A stretch of 64,000 bases of DNA, taken from assembly GCF_018275325.1 (NCBI RefSeq), contig NZ_JAGVQR010000004.1, positions 186,001 to 250,000 of the forward strand, read 5' to 3'. Both the position numbers and the translations under genes were made by a program. The notes under the pieces were generated by a model. It searched no databases, was not told where the DNA came from, and worked only from the letters and a program-made list of their open reading frames with translations. This document shows, in pieces, positions 27,802-35,569 of the stretch (positions are counted from its first letter, which is position 1; the number at the start of each line of letters is the position of its first letter). This DNA comes from Nocardioides palaemonis (lineage in GTDB: Bacteria; Actinomycetota; Actinomycetes; Propionibacteriales; Nocardioidaceae).

Positions 27802-29444
27802 ACGACGGCCCCCTGATCGTCCAGTCCGACAAGACGCTCCTGCTCGAGGTCGACCACCCGTCGGCCGCCGAGGCTCGCAAGGCGATCGCGCCCTTCGCCG
27901 AGCTCGAGCGCTCCCCGGAGCACATCCACACCTACCGCCTGACCCCGCTCGGCCTCTGGAACGCCCGCGCCGCCGGGCACGACGCCGAGCAGGTCGTCGA
28001 CGCGCTGCTGACGTGGAGCCGGTACGCCGTCCCGCACGCGCTGCTGGTCGACGTCGCCGAGACCATGGGCCGCTACGGCCGGCTGCGCCTGGAGAAGCAC
28101 CCCGTCCACGGCCTGGTCCTGTCGTCGGTAGACCGCCCGGTGCTCGAGGAGGTGCTGCGCGCCAAGAAGGTCGCCGGCATGGTCGGCGCCCGCCTCGACG
28201 ACGACACCGTCGCGGTGCACCCCAGCGAGCGCGGCAACCTCAAGCAGGCGCTGCTCAAGCTCGGCTGGCCGGCCGAGGACTTCGCCGGCTACGTCGACGG
28301 CGAGGCGCACGCGATCGACCTCGCCGAGGACGGCTGGGCCCTCCGCCCCTACCAGCGCGACGCCGCCCAGTCCTTCTTCGACGGCGGGTCGGGCGTCGTG
28401 GTGCTGCCGTGCGGCGCGGGCAAGACGATCGTCGGCGCCGCGTCGATGGCGCACGCCCGCGCGACCACGCTGATCCTGGTGACCAACACGGTCAGCGCCC
28501 GGCAGTGGAAGGACGAGCTGGTCCGGCGCACGTCCCTCACGCCCGACGAGATCGGCGAGTACTCCGGGGCCGTCAAGGAGATCCGGCCGGTCACCATCGC
28601 GACCTACCAGGTGCTGACGCTGAAGCGGAAGGGCGTCTACCCGCACCTCGAGCTGCTCGACGCCCGCGACTGGGGCCTCATCGTCTACGACGAGGTGCAC
28701 CTGCTGCCGGCCCCGATCTTCCGAATGACCGCCGACCTGCAGGCGCGCCGCCGGCTCGGCCTCACCGCGACCCTGGTGCGCGAGGACGGCCGCGAGGGCG
28801 AGGTGTTCTCGCTGATCGGGCCGAAGCGCTACGACGCACCGTGGAAGGACATCGAGGCGCAGGGCTACATCGCGCCCGCCGACTGCGTGGAGGTCCGGGT
28901 GACGCTGCCCGAGGGCGAGCGGCTGGCCTACGCCACCAGCGATCCCGACACCCGCTACCGGCTCGCGTCGTGCACGCACGCCAAGATCGACGTGGTGCGC
29001 GACCTGGTCCAGCAGCACGCCGGCCAGCCGACGCTGGTGATCGGGCAGTACATCGACCAGCTCGACGAGATCGGCGCGATGCTCGACGCACCGGTGATCA
29101 AGGGCGAGACGACGGTCAAGGAGCGCCAGCGGCTCTTCGACGCGTTCCGCTCCGGCGAGATCGGGCTGCTCGTCGTCAGCAAGGTGGCCAACTTCTCGAT
29201 CGACCTGCCCTCGGCCGAGGTGGCCATCCAGGTCAGCGGGTCCTTCGGGTCGCGCCAGGAGGAGGCCCAGCGGCTGGGCCGGCTGCTGCGCCCGAAGACC
29301 GAGGGCCGCAGCGCCCACTTCTACACGATCGTCTCGCGTGACACCGTCGACGCCGACTTCGCGCAGAACCGCCAGCGCTTCCTCGCCGAGCAGGGCTACG
29401 CCTACCGGATCGTCGACGCCGGGGACCTGCAGTCCCCGGCGTGA
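27798..29444 (+). CDS. DNA repair helicase XPB (superfamily 2)
   Basis: 548 residues, the length of bacterial XPB. Damage-recognition-like N-terminal domain, then SF2 motifs: Q-motif region LRPYQRDAAQSF, Walker A PCGAGKT at 204-210, TNTVSARQW, DEVH at 298-301, GLTATLVREDG (with an RED motif), and motif VI QRLGRLLRP. The C-terminal half carries the second RecA fold (TLVIGQYIDQLDEI). It unwinds 3'-5' in an ATP-dependent manner; in bacteria it is linked to nucleotide-excision or related repair. GTG start overlaps the CGNR stop by 4 bp. Confidence 0.95.
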   Translation: MNDGPLIVQSDKTLLLEVDHPSAAEARKAIAPFAELERSPEHIHTYRLTPLGLWNARAAGHDAEQVVDALLTWSRYAVPHALLVDVAETMGRYGRLRLEKHPVHGLVLSSVDRPVLEEVLRAKKVAGMVGARLDDDTVAVHPSERGNLKQALLKLGWPAEDFAGYVDGEAHAIDLAEDGWALRPYQRDAAQSFFDGGSGVVVLPCGAGKTIVGAASMAHARATTLILVTNTVSARQWKDELVRRTSLTPDEIGEYSGAVKEIRPVTIATYQVLTLKRKGVYPHLELLDARDWGLIVYDEVHLLPAPIFRMTADLQARRRLGLTATLVREDGREGEVFSLIGPKRYDAPWKDIEAQGYIAPADCVEVRVTLPEGERLAYATSDPDTRYRLASCTHAKIDVVRDLVQQHAGQPTLVIGQYIDQLDEIGAMLDAPVIKGETTVKERQRLFDAFRSGEIGLLVVSKVANFSIDLPSAEVAIQVSGSFGSRQEEAQRLGRLLRPKTEGRSAHFYTIVSRDTVDADFAQNRQRFLAEQGYAYRIVDAGDLQSPA

Positions 29445-29456
29445 CGACGGACCGGA

Positions 29457-30497
29457 TCAGGCGAGGGTGCTGCTGTCGATCACGAAGCGGTAGCGCACGT
29501 CGGAGGCGAGCACCCGCTCGTAGGCCTCGTTGACCTGCTCGGCGCGGATCAGCTCGATCTCGCTGACGATGCCGTGCTCGGCGCAGAAGTCGAGCATCTC
29601 CTGGGTCTCGGCGATGCCGCCGATCATGGAGCCGGCGAACGTGCGCCGGTTGCTGAGCAGCGAGAAGACGTTGACGTCGAGCGGCTCGGCGGGAGCGCCG
29701 ACGTTGACCATCGCGCCGTTGACGGCGAGCAGGCCGAGGTAGGCGCTGACGTCGATCTTCGCGCTGACCGTGTTGATGATCAGGTCGAAGGAGCTCGCGA
29801 GGGTCTCGAAGGTCCCCTCGTCGGAGGTCGCGTGGTAGTGGTCGGCGCCGAGGCGCAGGCCGTCCTCCTGCTTCTTCAGCGACTGCGACAGCACGGTGAC
29901 CTCCGCGCCCATCGCGTGGGCGATCTTGACCGCCATGTGGCCGAGGCCGCCGAGGCCGACGACGGCGACCTTCGTGCCGGGGCCGGCGTTCCAGTGCTTG
30001 AGCGGGGAGTACGTCGTGATGCCGGCGCACAGCAGCGGGGTGGCAGCCGCGGGGTCGAGGCCCTCGGGGACGGAGAGGACGTAGTCGGCGTCGACGACGA
30101 CCTTCTGCGAGTAGCCGCCCTGGGTGGTGGTGCCGTCGCGGTCGGTGGCGGCGTAGGTGCCGACCATGCCCTGGCGGCAGTACTGCTCGTCGCCGGCGCG
30201 GCAGTTGTCGCACTCGCCGCACGAGCCCACCATGCAGCCGACGCCGACGCGGTCGCCCACCCGGTGGCGGGTGACGTCGGAGCCGACCTCGGCGACGGTG
30301 CCCACGATCTCGTGGCCGGGCACGACGGGGAAGGGCTGCGGGCCCCAGTCGCCGTTGACGGTGTGGATGTCGGAGTGGCAGATGCCGGCGAACTCGATGT
30401 CGATCAGCACGTCGTTCGCGCCGACCTCGCGGCGCTCGATGGTGATCGGCTCGAGCGGCGCACCGGCGGACGGGGCGGCGTAGGCGTTCACGCGCAT
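29457..30497 (-). CDS. Zinc-dependent NAD(P) alcohol dehydrogenase (MDR, cinnamyl-alcohol type)
   Basis: 346 residues. Medium-chain dehydrogenase of the YahK/CAD group: catalytic zinc ligands in [10 protein letters not shown] and [12 protein letters not shown], the structural-zinc Cys cluster [15 protein letters not shown], and the coenzyme fold [17 protein letters not shown]. It oxidises alcohols or reduces aldehydes reversibly. ATG start with AAGGAG. It follows the merR gene by 72 bp on the same strand; a 9-bp hairpin lies between. The MerR protein and its palindromic promoter suggest induction by a reactive aldehyde or similar stress. Confidence 0.93.
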   Translation of the reverse strand: MRVNAYAAPSAGAPLEPITIERREVGANDVLIDIEFAGICHSDIHTVNGDWGPQPFPVVPGHEIVGTVAEVGSDVTRHRVGDRVGVGCMVGSCGECDNCRAGDEQYCRQGMVGTYAATDRDGTTTQGGYSQKVVVDADYVLSVPEGLDPAAATPLLCAGITTYSPLKHWNAGPGTKVAVVGLGGLGHMAVKIAHAMGAEVTVLSQSLKKQEDGLRLGADHYHATSDEGTFETLASSFDLIINTVSAKIDVSAYLGLLAVNGAMVNVGAPAEPLDVNVFSLLSNRRTFAGSMIGGIAETQEMLDFCAEHGIVSEIELIRAEQVNEAYERVLASDVRYRFVIDSSTLA

Positions 30498-30526
30498 GGG
30501 GGATCTCTCCTTGCTCTCTACGGGGT

Positions 30527-30549
30527 CGTCCGGGCGGGTGGCCCGGACG
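30527..30549 (-). promoter_or_regulatory. Hairpin between merR and adh
   Basis: CGTCCGGGC (30527-30535) and complement GCCCGGACG (30541-30549), 9 bp perfect, 5-nt loop, in the 72-bp gap. It may attenuate read-through from merR into adh or protect the mRNA. Confidence 0.45.
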
Positions 30550-30569
30550 GGGGTCGGACGGTGGTCCGG

Positions 30570-31031
30570 CTAGTGGTCGGTGACCGCGCGCAGCTCCTCG
30601 GCGAGCGCCCGCGCCTGCGCGGAGATCTCCTCGCTGCGAGCGGCGTCACCGTCCTCCACGGCCTGCCAGTAGGCGATCTTGAGGTCGACGTAGCGCTGCC
30701 GCAGGGCGAGCCGCTGCGCCTCGACCGTCAGGTGCCGCTGCTGCTGCTCGAGCAGCTCGCGCTGCTCGGCGGCGGCCTCGGCGCCCCGCCGGGCGTTGGC
30801 CATGTAGTGGCGCATGTCGTCGAGCCCCATCCCGGTGGCGGCGAGGCAGGACACCGACATCAGCTGGTCGAGGTCGGCCTCGCCGTAGACGCGGTGCCCG
30901 CTGCTCGCTCCGCGGCCGATCGGGGGGATCACCCCGACCTGCTCGTAGTAGCGCAGCGTGCTCGCCGGCAGCCCGGTGAGGGCGGCCGTCTCGCGGATCG
31001 TGTAGCTGCGGGGCTCGGCGTGCGTGGTCAC
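30570..31031 (-). CDS. MerR-family transcriptional regulator
   Basis: 153 residues. N-terminal winged helix: YTIRETAALTGLPASTLRYYEQVGVI then GHRVYGEADLDQL, diagnostic of MerR. A long dimerisation helix rich in Gln and Arg follows. Its single Cys (SVSCLAATG) gives no clear metal site, so it belongs with the AdhR/NmlR-like stress regulators rather than the mercury sensors. It is transcribed from its own palindromic promoter (31040-31069) and likely controls the adjacent zinc alcohol dehydrogenase. GTG start 8 nt after the -10. Confidence 0.9.
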   Translation of the reverse strand: MTTHAEPRSYTIRETAALTGLPASTLRYYEQVGVIPPIGRGASSGHRVYGEADLDQLMSVSCLAATGMGLDDMRHYMANARRGAEAAAEQRELLEQQQRHLTVEAQRLALRQRYVDLKIAYWQAVEDGDAARSEEISAQARALAEELRAVTDH

Positions 31032-31039
31032 GTCGTACG

Positions 31040-31069
31040 ACGCTAGGAACTTCGAGTACTCGAAGTCAA
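31040..31069 (-). promoter_or_regulatory. MerR-type promoter with 18-bp palindrome in the spacer
   Basis: On the minus strand TTGACT (31064-31069) and TAGCGT (31040-31045) are 18 bp apart. A perfect palindrome ACTTCGAGTACTCGAAGT (31049-31066) fills the spacer. This is the classic layout in which a MerR protein twists an over-long spacer to activate transcription. Confidence 0.8.
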
Positions 31070-31111
31070 AGCCGGCGTGACGCGTTGTGGCGCCTCGCTA
31101 CGCTCGAGGTC

Positions 31112-31975
31112 GTGACCCTCCGCGAACGCCTCGGCGCCGAGCTGTTCCGCAAGGTGGCCGGGCCCGACGGCGACCGTGCCCGCGAGCGTGTCCACGGCAC
31201 TCCGGGCCCCCGCTGGTTCGCCCCCGACTCCCCCATCGCCCGCGTCCACGGCGACGCCTCGATGTTCGTCGGCGGCATCCGCGCGATCATGTTGCAGTCG
31301 CTGCACCCGGCGGCGATGCAGGGCGTCGCCGACCACTCCGGCTACCGCGGCGACATGTGGGGCCGGCTCGCGCAGGTCTCGACCTACATCGCGATGACGA
31401 CCTTCGGCACCGAGAAGGACGCCCTGCAGGTGATCCGAGCGGTCCAGCGGGCGCACGAGTCGGTGACCGGCACGATGCCGGACGGGACGCCCTATGCCGC
31501 GAGCGACCCGCACCTGCTCGGCTGGGTCCACGCCGCCGAGATCGAGAGCTTCCTGCTCGCCCACGACCGCTACGGCCACCGCCCGCTGGTGGCCCGCGAG
31601 CGCGACGAGTACGTCGCCCAGACCGCCGTCGCCGCCGAGCACCTCGGCGTCATCGGTGCGCCACGGTCCGAGGAGGAGCTGCGGACGGTGCTCACGGCGT
31701 ACGGCCCCGAGCTGCGCGGGACGCCGGCCGCCCAGGAGGCGATCCGGTTCCTGCTGCTCCACCCCGACCTGCCGCTCGTCGCGCGTCCGGGCTACCTCTC
31801 GCTGGCGACGGCGGCGATCGGCCTGCTGCCCGCCGAGGCCCGGCGCGAGCTGCGGCTGCCGCCGGTCCCGCCGGTGACCAACCGGGTGCTGGGCGCGGCC
31901 GCCACCCGCACCATCCGCTGGGCGATGGCCTCCGGCCACGCCCACGCGCGCGAGCTCCAGGCGCAGCAGACGTGA
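31112..31975 (+). CDS. DUF2236 / MpaB-type oxygenase-domain protein
   Basis: 287 residues from GTG 31112. It has the DUF2236 signature: HGDASMFVGGIRAIMLQSLHPAAMQGVADHS, split across a helix pair with conserved His, then RGDMWGRLAQVSTYIAMTTFG, LLGWVHAAEIESFLLAHDRYG, and RLPPVPPVTNRVLG near the end. Relatives of the latex-clearing protein and MpaB bind haem and have oxygenase activity; most members are uncharacterised. Start: TACGCT (31099-31104) lies 7 nt upstream. Stop overlaps the HD-protein start by 4 bp. Divergent from merR. Confidence 0.85.
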   Translation: MTLRERLGAELFRKVAGPDGDRARERVHGTPGPRWFAPDSPIARVHGDASMFVGGIRAIMLQSLHPAAMQGVADHSGYRGDMWGRLAQVSTYIAMTTFGTEKDALQVIRAVQRAHESVTGTMPDGTPYAASDPHLLGWVHAAEIESFLLAHDRYGHRPLVARERDEYVAQTAVAAEHLGVIGAPRSEEELRTVLTAYGPELRGTPAAQEAIRFLLLHPDLPLVARPGYLSLATAAIGLLPAEARRELRLPPVPPVTNRVLGAAATRTIRWAMASGHAHARELQAQQT

Positions 31976-32553
31976 GCCTGACGTCACGCTGGCCGCTGCC
32001 CGACCGGCACGACCTGCGCGACGAGCTGCTGTTGGCGTGGGACCGCCCGGGCTACCACGACCTGGTCCACCTCACCGAGGTCCTCGACCGGCTCGAGGAC
32101 CTCGCCCACGCCGGCGCGCGCTTCGAGGCCGTGCCGGTCGCGCTCGCCGCGTGGTTCCACGACGCGGTCTACGACGGCGCGCCGGACGACGAGGAGCGCT
32201 CCGCGCGATGGGCCGAGCGCGCCCTGGACCTGCCTCTCGCGGCGGAGGCCGCCCGCCTGGTGCGGATGACGGCCGAGCACCGCCCGGACGACGACGACGC
32301 GGAGGGCTGCGCGCTCAGCGACGCCGACCTCGGCATCCTCGCCGCACCGCAGGAGCGCTACGACGCCTACGTCGCGGGCGTGCGCGCCGACTTCGCCCAC
32401 GTGGGCGACGCCGACTTCCGCGCCGGCAGGCGCGAGGTCCTCGAGGACCTCGCGGCGCGGCCGCGCCTGTTCCGCACCCGTCAGGCGCACGACCTGTGGG
32501 ACGCGCGGGCGCGCACCAACCTCGAGCGGGAGCTGGCCGGGCTGCGCGGGTGA
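31972..32553 (+). CDS. HD-superfamily predicted metal-dependent phosphohydrolase
   Basis: 193 residues. HD signature in a form common to COG4339-like proteins: YHDLVHLTEVL then AAWFHDAVYDG, where the paired His-Asp ligates a metal, followed by VRMTAEHRPD and LSDADLGILAAP, which provide the further His and Asp ligands. Substrate unknown. The GTG start overlaps the DUF2236 stop, so the two are co-translated. Confidence 0.85.
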   Translation: MSLTSRWPLPDRHDLRDELLLAWDRPGYHDLVHLTEVLDRLEDLAHAGARFEAVPVALAAWFHDAVYDGAPDDEERSARWAERALDLPLAAEAARLVRMTAEHRPDDDDAEGCALSDADLGILAAPQERYDAYVAGVRADFAHVGDADFRAGRREVLEDLAARPRLFRTRQAHDLWDARARTNLERELAGLRG

Positions 32554-32557
32554 GGCG

Positions 32558-33280
32558 TCAGCGGTCGGCGAGCTGGAGGTAGAAGGTGAACCGGTCGTGG
32601 CGGTAGCAGGTGCGCGAGACCTCCACGATGCGCCCGTCGGCGACGGCCCGACGCGCGTGCCGCAGCACCGGGTCGCCCTCGGCGATCCCGAGGATGGTCG
32701 CCTCCTCCGCGCTCGCGCGGTCGGCGCTGATCGCGTCCTCGACGTCGGTCGGGCGCAGCCCGCGCGCCTCGAGGGCGTCGTAGAGGCTGGTCGGGGTGCC
32801 GTGCTGCAGGAAGCCGGGCAGCAGCACCTCGTTGAGGTAGGCGTCCTCGACGCACACGACCTCCTGGTCGGCGCGCCGGAGCCGACGCCAGTGCAGGACC
32901 GGGTCGCCCGGCGAGATGTCGAGGGCACGGGCCACGCCCGGCCCTGCCTGCTCGACCCGCGCGAGGAGGGTCTGCGACTCGGGCAGCATCCCGCGGCGGC
33001 GCATCTCCTCGGTGTAGGAGGTCAGCCGGCCGGAGGTCTTCGGCGGCTGGGCGACGAAGGTGCCGCGGCCCGGGATCCGCTCCAGCAGGCCCTCGGCGAC
33101 GAGCGCGTCGAGGGCCTGGCGCACCGTCATCCGGGCGACGCCGAAACGGGCGACGAGCTCGCGCTCGGACGGGGCGGCCGACCCGGGCGGCTGGCTCTCG
33201 ATGAGACCGCGCACGTGCTCGCGCACCTGCACGTGCTTGAGCGCCCGCTGACGCGGTACGACGAGGTCCACCGGCTCCAT
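32558..33280 (-). CDS. GntR/HutC-family transcriptional regulator
   Basis: 240 residues. N-terminal GntR winged helix (HVRGLIESQPPGSAAPSERELVARFGVARMTVRQALDALVAEGLL, read in parts) with the GRGTFVA wing, then a UTRA ligand-binding domain (LTSYTEEMRRRGMLPES to FTFYLQLADR). HutC-type members sense sugar phosphates, histidine derivatives or similar. The target is not evident from its neighbours. ATG start lies 7 nt after TAGCCT (33288-33293), so its mRNA is probably leaderless. Divergent from alkB. Confidence 0.88.
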   Translation of the reverse strand: MEPVDLVVPRQRALKHVQVREHVRGLIESQPPGSAAPSERELVARFGVARMTVRQALDALVAEGLLERIPGRGTFVAQPPKTSGRLTSYTEEMRRRGMLPESQTLLARVEQAGPGVARALDISPGDPVLHWRRLRRADQEVVCVEDAYLNEVLLPGFLQHGTPTSLYDALEARGLRPTDVEDAISADRASAEEATILGIAEGDPVLRHARRAVADGRIVEVSRTCYRHDRFTFYLQLADR

Positions 33281-33362
33281 GCCAGACAGGCTAGGTACGC
33301 ATGTCGATCCGCGTCACCCAATTGACCAAGCCTGTGGGGAAGCCTTGAGCGTACCTTGATCT

Positions 33363-33378
33363 TCGAACGTGCGTTCGA
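33363..33378 (+). promoter_or_regulatory. LexA (SOS) box upstream of alkB
   Basis: TCGAACGTGCGTTCGA is a perfect match to the actinobacterial/Gram-positive SOS box TCGAAC-N4-GTTCGA. It lies 9 bp before the -10 element TACTCT (33388-33393), so a bound LexA would cover the -35 region. Confidence 0.88.
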
Positions 33379-33399
33379 CTCATCGGGTACTCTGGACCT

Positions 33400-34023
33400 G
33401 TGGACCTCCGGGTGGACTTCCAGGGCTCGCTCTTCGCCGCCGACGACTCCGCGCCCGCGACCCTCGCGCCGCAGCGCCACGTCCTCACCGACGGCGCGTG
33501 GGTCGACGTGCAGCGCAGCTGGCTGCCCGACCCCGACGCGGTCCTGGCCGCGCTGGTCGCCGAGGTGCCGTGGCGCGCCGAGCGCCGCGAGATGTACGAC
33601 GCCGTCGTCGACGTCCCGCGCCTGGTGCACACCTACCTGGGCGGTGACCCGCTCCCCCACCCGGTGCTCGGACGGGCGCGTGACGCGCTGAGCGACCACT
33701 ACCTCCCCGAGCTCGGCGAGCCGTTCGTGAGCGCCGGCTGCTGCTACTACCGCGACGGCCGTGACTCGGTGGCCTGGCACGGCGACACGATCGGGCGCGG
33801 GCGTCACCAGGACACGATGGTCGCGATCGTGAGCGTCGGCGACCCCCGCCGGCTGCTGCTGCGTCCACGCGGCGGGGGCGCCTCCATGGCGTTCACGATG
33901 GGCCACGGCGACCTCGTGGTGATGGGCGGGTCGTGCCAGCGCACCTGGGAGCACGCGGTCCCGAAGGTCGCGCACGCCGGGCCGCGGATCTCGGTCCAGT
34001 TCCGCCCGCTCCACGTGTTCTGA
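33400..34023 (+). CDS. alkB: AlkB-type 2-oxoglutarate/Fe(II) dioxygenase
   Basis: 207 residues. The iron ligands are visible as His127-x-Asp129 (VAWHGD) and His185 (RTWEHAVPK), and the 2-oxoglutarate Arg pair is in PRISVQFR (Arg196, Arg202). AlkB oxidatively removes methyl groups from 1-methyladenine and 3-methylcytosine in DNA or RNA. GTG start exactly 6 nt after TACTCT, a leaderless promoter, under a perfect LexA box, so DNA damage probably induces it. It is convergent with coxG; if coxG is read without correcting its frameshift the two overlap antisense. Confidence 0.92.
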   Translation: MDLRVDFQGSLFAADDSAPATLAPQRHVLTDGAWVDVQRSWLPDPDAVLAALVAEVPWRAERREMYDAVVDVPRLVHTYLGGDPLPHPVLGRARDALSDHYLPELGEPFVSAGCCYYRDGRDSVAWHGDTIGRGRHQDTMVAIVSVGDPRRLLLRPRGGGASMAFTMGHGDLVVMGGSCQRTWEHAVPKVAHAGPRISVQFRPLHVF

Positions 34024-34041
34024 CACGCGGCCCGCGCGTCG

Positions 34042-34721
34042 CTACCTCCGCAGCAGCCGGCGGACCACGGCGAGGCCGACGACCGCGGCCAGCGCCTGCT
34101 TCCAGTAGGACTTGAGCAGCACCGGCAGCACCGCACTCCCGAGGTCGAGCGCCTCCGTGGGGGTGGGGGCGGCGGGGGTGGCGGTGCCGCCGGCTTCGAG
34201 GGAGGCGGGGCGTCCTCCCGGACTGCTGCCGGACCGGCGTCGGCGACCGCCGCCGGCTCGGGGTCGGGCGGCGGCGCCGGCGCGGCCAGGCGCTGCTCGA
34301 GGCAGGTGACGAACTGCCCGAGCAGCTTGTCGGACACGTCCTGCATGACACCGCGCCCGAACTGCGCCGGCTTGCCGGTGATCGCGAGGTCGGTCTCGAC
34401 CGCCACGTCGGTCGAGGTGTCCGACCCGGTCATCGACACGGTCACCTTCGCACCGGCCGTGCCGTTGCCGCGCTTGTCCTTGCCCTTGGCGTCGACCACG
34501 AACCGGTGCGCCGCGGCGTCCTTCTCGACGAAGGTGCCGCTGCCGTTGTACTGCAGGGCGATCGGCCCGAGCTTGACCTTGACCGACCCCGAGAACGACT
34601 CCTCGTCGGCCTCGGACACCTGGGCGCCCGGGAAGCACTCCGCGACAGACGCGATGTCGTTGAAGTGCGCCCAGGTCTCCTCGACGCCGACGGGGACGGT
34701 GAAGCGGTGGGACAGCTCCAC
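34042..34721 (-). CDS. CoxG-like SRPBCC-domain protein, frameshifted before its membrane anchor
   Basis: The N-terminal 150 residues form an intact SRPBCC/CoxG domain: VELSHRFTVPVGVEETWAHF, ECFPGAQ, KVKLGPIALQYNGSGTF, and QDVSDKLLGQFVTCLEQRL. CoxG proteins help recruit CO dehydrogenase to the membrane. After a Pro-rich linker the opening frame runs into improbable Arg/Cys-rich residues to a stop at 33804. One frame over, the expected end appears: TEALDLGSAVLPVLLKSYWK then a hydrophobic anchor and RRLLRR, stopping at 34042. One missing C in the C5 runs near 34157-34180 explains it. Start GTG 34721 is 2 bp after coxM. Either a sequencing error or a real lesion. Confidence 0.75.
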
Positions 34722-34723
34722 GC

Positions 34724-35569
34724 CTACGCCCCCGCAGCCTTCAGCACCGCGCGGCCGGTCAGGACCCGGGCGAGGTGCTGGCGGTAGTCGGCGGCGCCGT
34801 TGAGGTCCGACGGCGGGTTCGTGCCCTCGGCCGCGAGCTGCGCGGCCTCCCGTACGCCGTCCTCGGTCGCGCTGGCGCCCGCCAGCGCCGCCTCGGTGGC
34901 GCGGGCCCGCAGGGGCGTCGACCCCATGTTGGTCAGGCCCACGCGCGCCTCGTCGATCGATCCCTTGACCGTCGCCGCGACCGCGACGATCGGCCACTGG
35001 TGGGCCACTCGCACGAACTTCTCGTAGTGAGCGCCCCAGCCGGTGTGCTTGGGGATGCGGACCTCGGTGAGGATCTCGTCGTCGCCGATCGCGGTCTCGA
35101 AGAGGTCGACGAAGAAGTCGTCGGCCTCCACCGTGCGGGTGCCGCCGGCTCCGGCGACGACGAACTGCGCACCCAGCGCCAGCGCCGGCGCGCCGAGGTC
35201 ACCGGCCGGGTCGGCGTGGGCGAGGGCCCCGCCGAAGGTGCCGCGGTGGCGGATCTGGGAGTCGGCCACCTCGGCTGCGGCCTTCGACAGCAGCAGGGCG
35301 TGCTCCTTGACCAGGGCGTCGTCGCGGACCTCGGTGTGGGTGGTCATCGCGCCGATCACGATCGCGTCGCCGTCGTCGCGGATGCCGCGCAGGGAGGAGA
35401 TGCCGCCGAGGTCGATCACCACCTCGGGTGCGTTGAGCCGCATCCGCAGCACGGGCAGCAGGCTCTGGCCACCGGCCAGGATCTTCGCGTCGTCGCCGTG
35501 CTCGCCGAGGGCGGCGAGCGCCTCCTCGACCGAGCTGGGTGCGACGTAGTCGAACTGCGCCGGGATCAT
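34724..35569 (-). CDS. coxM: FAD-binding subunit of a CO-dehydrogenase/xanthine-dehydrogenase-family hydroxylase (CoxM)
   Basis: 281 residues, typical medium-subunit length. The FAD pyrophosphate motif AKILAGGQSLLPVLRMRL (about 28-45) and the second motif RHRGTFGGALAHADPAGDL (about 108-126) are both present, as is the C-terminal CODH-FAD domain (VGLTNMGSTPLRA). It passes electrons from the Fe-S subunit to a quinone or other acceptor. The ATG start overlaps the coxL stop (ATGA). Third gene of the coxS-L-M-G operon. Confidence 0.92.
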   Translation of the reverse strand: MIPAQFDYVAPSSVEEALAALGEHGDDAKILAGGQSLLPVLRMRLNAPEVVIDLGGISSLRGIRDDGDAIVIGAMTTHTEVRDDALVKEHALLLSKAAAEVADSQIRHRGTFGGALAHADPAGDLGAPALALGAQFVVAGAGGTRTVEADDFFVDLFETAIGDDEILTEVRIPKHTGWGAHYEKFVRVAHQWPIVAVAATVKGSIDEARVGLTNMGSTPLRARATEAALAGASATEDGVREAAQLAAEGTNPPSDLNGAADYRQHLARVLTGRAVLKAAGA

